A stretch of 64,000 nt of DNA from Vibrio fortis (GTDB taxonomy: Bacteria; Pseudomonadota; Gammaproteobacteria; Enterobacterales; Vibrionaceae): the NCBI RefSeq assembly GCF_024347475.1, contig NZ_AP025489.1, forward strand, positions 268,196 through 332,195. Reading direction: 5' to 3'. Position numbers and translations under genes: made by a program. Position 1 is the stretch's first letter; every line of letters begins with the position of its first letter. Positions 62,164 through 64,000 of the stretch are shown here, piece after piece. The notes under the pieces are model-generated. The model saw nothing but the letters and a program-made list of their open reading frames with translations, searched no databases and was not told the origin of the DNA.

Positions 62164-63180
62164 TTATTTTTCATTCATGTTTTTTACTGAGTTACGAATA
62201 ACTATCTCAGGGATGAGTTTTCTACTCGTCATTTTCCCAACACCATTGATCTGATCTATGATCATATCTCCGGCTATTTTACCCATTTCATAGAGCGGGA
62301 ACCCAACGGTAGTTAATTGTGGTCGCATGTGCTTGGATAGCAAATCGTTATCAAACCCAACAACAGAAATGTCTTCACCAATCAGCAGGTTACGCTGTAC
62401 GCAAACATCGTATACTGCCAGAGCGATGTTGTCGTTTTGGCAGAATATTGCAGTGATATTACTGTCTCGGTCGAGAAGCTTCGAAGCGGTATCAAAGTTT
62501 CCATCATGATCAAAACGCGCTTCAATAGTTAGGTTTGGATCGTACGCCACACCATGTTCAGCAAGAGCGCGAATGTAGCCAAGTAAGCGGTCTCTAGCAT
62601 CCTGCTTTGACATAGGTCCGGTGATACACGCAATGTTTTTGTGTCCATTATCGAGCAAGTGTTTGGTAGCAATATAGCCACCAAGCTCATTGTCGAGATA
62701 GAGGCATTGATCTTTCAGTTCGGTGATTTTTCGGTTCAGTACCACTAACGCTTTAAAGTCGCCGGCTAAGTCCTTCAGTGTATCGTCAGAAACTTTATCG
62801 GCATGAACAATGGCGCCATCTACCTGCTTAGAGCGTAAAAAGTTAAGTGCATCATGCTCTTTTTTTTCATCGTCTTGACCGCTCGTTACGATAAAGTGAA
62901 GACCATTTTTGTAAAGCGTGTCTTCTGCAGAGTGCATCAGGGGTCCATAAAATGGGCCATCCAAGCTTCCGACTAACATACCGATACTATTGGAGCGATT
63001 ACTGGCTAAAGCTTTCGCGGCTGAGTTTGGTGTATATCCAAGTTCAGCGATGGCTTTTTTTACCTTCTCTAAGTTTTTCTCTTTCACAGAGTTCTGACCG
63101 TTTATCACACGAGAAACAGTAGCTTGTGAGACATTGGCGTATTCAGCGACTTCTTTAATGGTGATGACTTGTTTCTGCAT
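62164..63180 (-). CDS. LacI-family regulator 2 of the glucan locus
   Basis: This 338-residue protein shares the HTH TIKEVAEYANVSQATVSRVI and the full domain layout with the regulator at 51526-52542; most residues agree by eye along the length. The sensor domains differ in several places (MLVGSLDGPFYGPLMHS, FCQNDNIALAVYDVCVQR), so the two may respond to different sugars while sharing operators. Operators at 63339 and 63544 lie between it and the divergent phosphorylase gene. The ATG at 63180 has no strong ribosome binding site. Confidence 0.92.
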   Translation of the reverse strand: MQKQVITIKEVAEYANVSQATVSRVINGQNSVKEKNLEKVKKAIAELGYTPNSAAKALASNRSNSIGMLVGSLDGPFYGPLMHSAEDTLYKNGLHFIVTSGQDDEKKEHDALNFLRSKQVDGAIVHADKVSDDTLKDLAGDFKALVVLNRKITELKDQCLYLDNELGGYIATKHLLDNGHKNIACITGPMSKQDARDRLLGYIRALAEHGVAYDPNLTIEARFDHDGNFDTASKLLDRDSNITAIFCQNDNIALAVYDVCVQRNLLIGEDISVVGFDNDLLSKHMRPQLTTVGFPLYEMGKIAGDMIIDQINGVGKMTSRKLIPEIVIRNSVKNMNEK

Positions 63181-63338
63181 AATTGGTCGAAAATTTCCGT
63201 GTTTAATGGGTGATGTATGTCAATGAGAAAGGTAAAGCTCGATGCTATCACAATGCCGACTGATGCAAGTTGTTGATTCTACTTTATCTTTTTACTTGTA
63301 TATTCAATTTTATACTCCTTGTTAGTTGAGGTACAGAA

Positions 63339-63350
63339 GAAAGCGTTTCA
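63339..63350. promoter_or_regulatory. LacI-type operator, glucan regulon (site 11)
   Basis: GAAAGCGTTTCA, imperfect, 158 nt upstream of LacI-2. Confidence 0.6.
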
Positions 63351-63539
63351 AAATTGTACCCGTGTAACAAAAGCAACAATATCTCGTTCTGAAGCGTGTC
63401 AAATCCGTTTAAAAAAATGTGGTTCAAGAGAGTCATCCACCAATAACTGCGCGTTAATTGAGGGGGGAGGTCACGTTTTTTGATGACACTTTAATTTTTC
63501 GTAGACTTATCCGATTGAGTGAATGTATCTTACAAACAT

Positions 63540-63559
63540 AAAAGAAAGCGCTTTCTTTT
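63540..63559. promoter_or_regulatory. LacI-type operator, glucan regulon (site 12)
   Basis: AAAAGAAAGCGCTTTCTTTT is a 20-bp perfect palindrome, the best site in the window, 125 nt upstream of the truncated phosphorylase gene. Confidence 0.85.
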
Positions 63560-63684
63560 GGTGTGTCGAGTGGTTTACTGAATATTTCACCAAAGCCTGA
63601 ACCAAAACATCAGGTAGCCATAGAAAGTACTTCATTGATTTTTTCTCGTGTCGGGATGCAAGAGTTTAGGTAGGTAGAGTGACC

Positions 63685-64000
63685 ATGAATAAAGAGTATT
63701 ATCTGGAAAATGAAGAGTTCGTGATTAACGACTATGACTTGAAGAAGACATTTTCTTCATTTTTGCCAGGTTTAGCAGGGAAGAAGGGCATTCCGCTGTG
63801 GGCGTTTTATGTCAACAGAGGGCAAGGCTTATGCTCGTTCGGTGTAGAGAATAAAGATAATCCTATTTTAGAGTTTTCACCTGCGGTCACTGCGTACCAG
63901 AATGTTAGTCGTGTAGGCTTTCGCACTTTTGTGAAAATCAGTGGTGAAGTGTATGAGTTTTTTGGTTCTGAGCGTTCAAAAAGCACTCAGAGAAAAATGT
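63685..64000 (+). CDS. Second large GH94-clan phosphorylase (partial, runs off right edge)
   Basis: The 105 visible codons begin MNKEYYLENEEFVINDYDLK and include FSSFLPGLAGKKGIPLWAFY, NRGQGLCSFGVENKDNPILEF and GFRTFVKISGEVYEFF. This N terminus looks like that of giant cellobiose-phosphorylase-like enzymes (GH161-type beta-1,3-oligoglucan phosphorylases) and differs from the 1150-residue protein at 58632, so the locus probably encodes two different phosphorylases. It is preceded by the best operator in the window. The rest lies outside the window. Confidence 0.6.
   Translation, partial: MNKEYYLENEEFVINDYDLKKTFSSFLPGLAGKKGIPLWAFYVNRGQGLCSFGVENKDNPILEFSPAVTAYQNVSRVGFRTFVKISGEVYEFFGSERSKSTQRKM

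Larger units (their letters stand above)
63181..63684. other. Divergent promoter region LacI-2 / phosphorylase 2
   Basis: A 504-nt gene-free region with two operators (63339 and 63544). Confidence 0.6.

Overview
The window looks like chromosomal DNA of a marine gammaproteobacterium, most likely a Vibrio. The reasons are the VC0807-type membrane protein, a Zur-controlled ZevAB-like zinc pair, a FolX-FolE-FolM set, a compact PHA cluster, a MerR-methyltransferase fusion and moderate-to-low GC with long AT-rich intergenic regions. No phage or plasmid backbone genes were seen. The only clear mobile element is one IS110-family insertion sequence.

Layout. 1-6 kb: a DUF523 gene cut by the left edge, a minus-strand polyhydroxyalkanoate cluster (phaP-phaC-phaJ; no phaA/phaB beside it) and a minus-strand pterin operon (folK-folX-folE-folM) that should make tetrahydromonapterin. 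6-26 kb: housekeeping, stress and metal genes: a cytoplasmic molybdopterin sulfoxide reductase, KatG, a 2OG oxygenase, a DUF2975/HTH pair, ZevAB with a Zur box, an Lrp/ornithine cyclodeaminase pair, VOC and DoxX genes, a GNAT, a MerR-methyltransferase fusion, AhpC, a second peroxiredoxin, a PhzF-like protein and a MazG-like protein. 33-39 kb: an accessory stretch holding a TetR gene with its membrane-protein target, small hypotheticals, an IS110 element with a foldable upstream RNA, a gene-poor 0.7 kb with a possible TisB-like micro-ORF, and a LysR/oxidoreductase pair.

26.5-64 kb, interrupted by that stretch, is a beta-1,3-glucan (laminarin-type) utilisation locus that runs off the right edge. 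Surface and secreted parts are two GH16 lipoproteins, one GH81 lipoprotein, one GH3 exo-glucanase lipoprotein and two non-catalytic glycan-binding lipoproteins. A LamB-like porin and an Opp-type ABC transporter (binding protein, two permeases, two ATPases) would import oligosaccharides. A cytoplasmic GH3 with swapped domain order and two very large GH94-clan phosphorylases (one cut by the window end) would break them down. Two LacI-family paralogues with identical recognition helices sit in the locus. Twelve copies of a GAAAGCGCTTTC-like palindrome lie in front of nearly every transcription unit of the locus, which ties it into one regulon. A 56-residue protein, too short for usual ORF cut-offs, sits inside the GH16/GH3 operon.

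All functions are read from sequence motifs and family knowledge. No search, fold or alignment was run, and start sites were chosen from visible ribosome binding sites.
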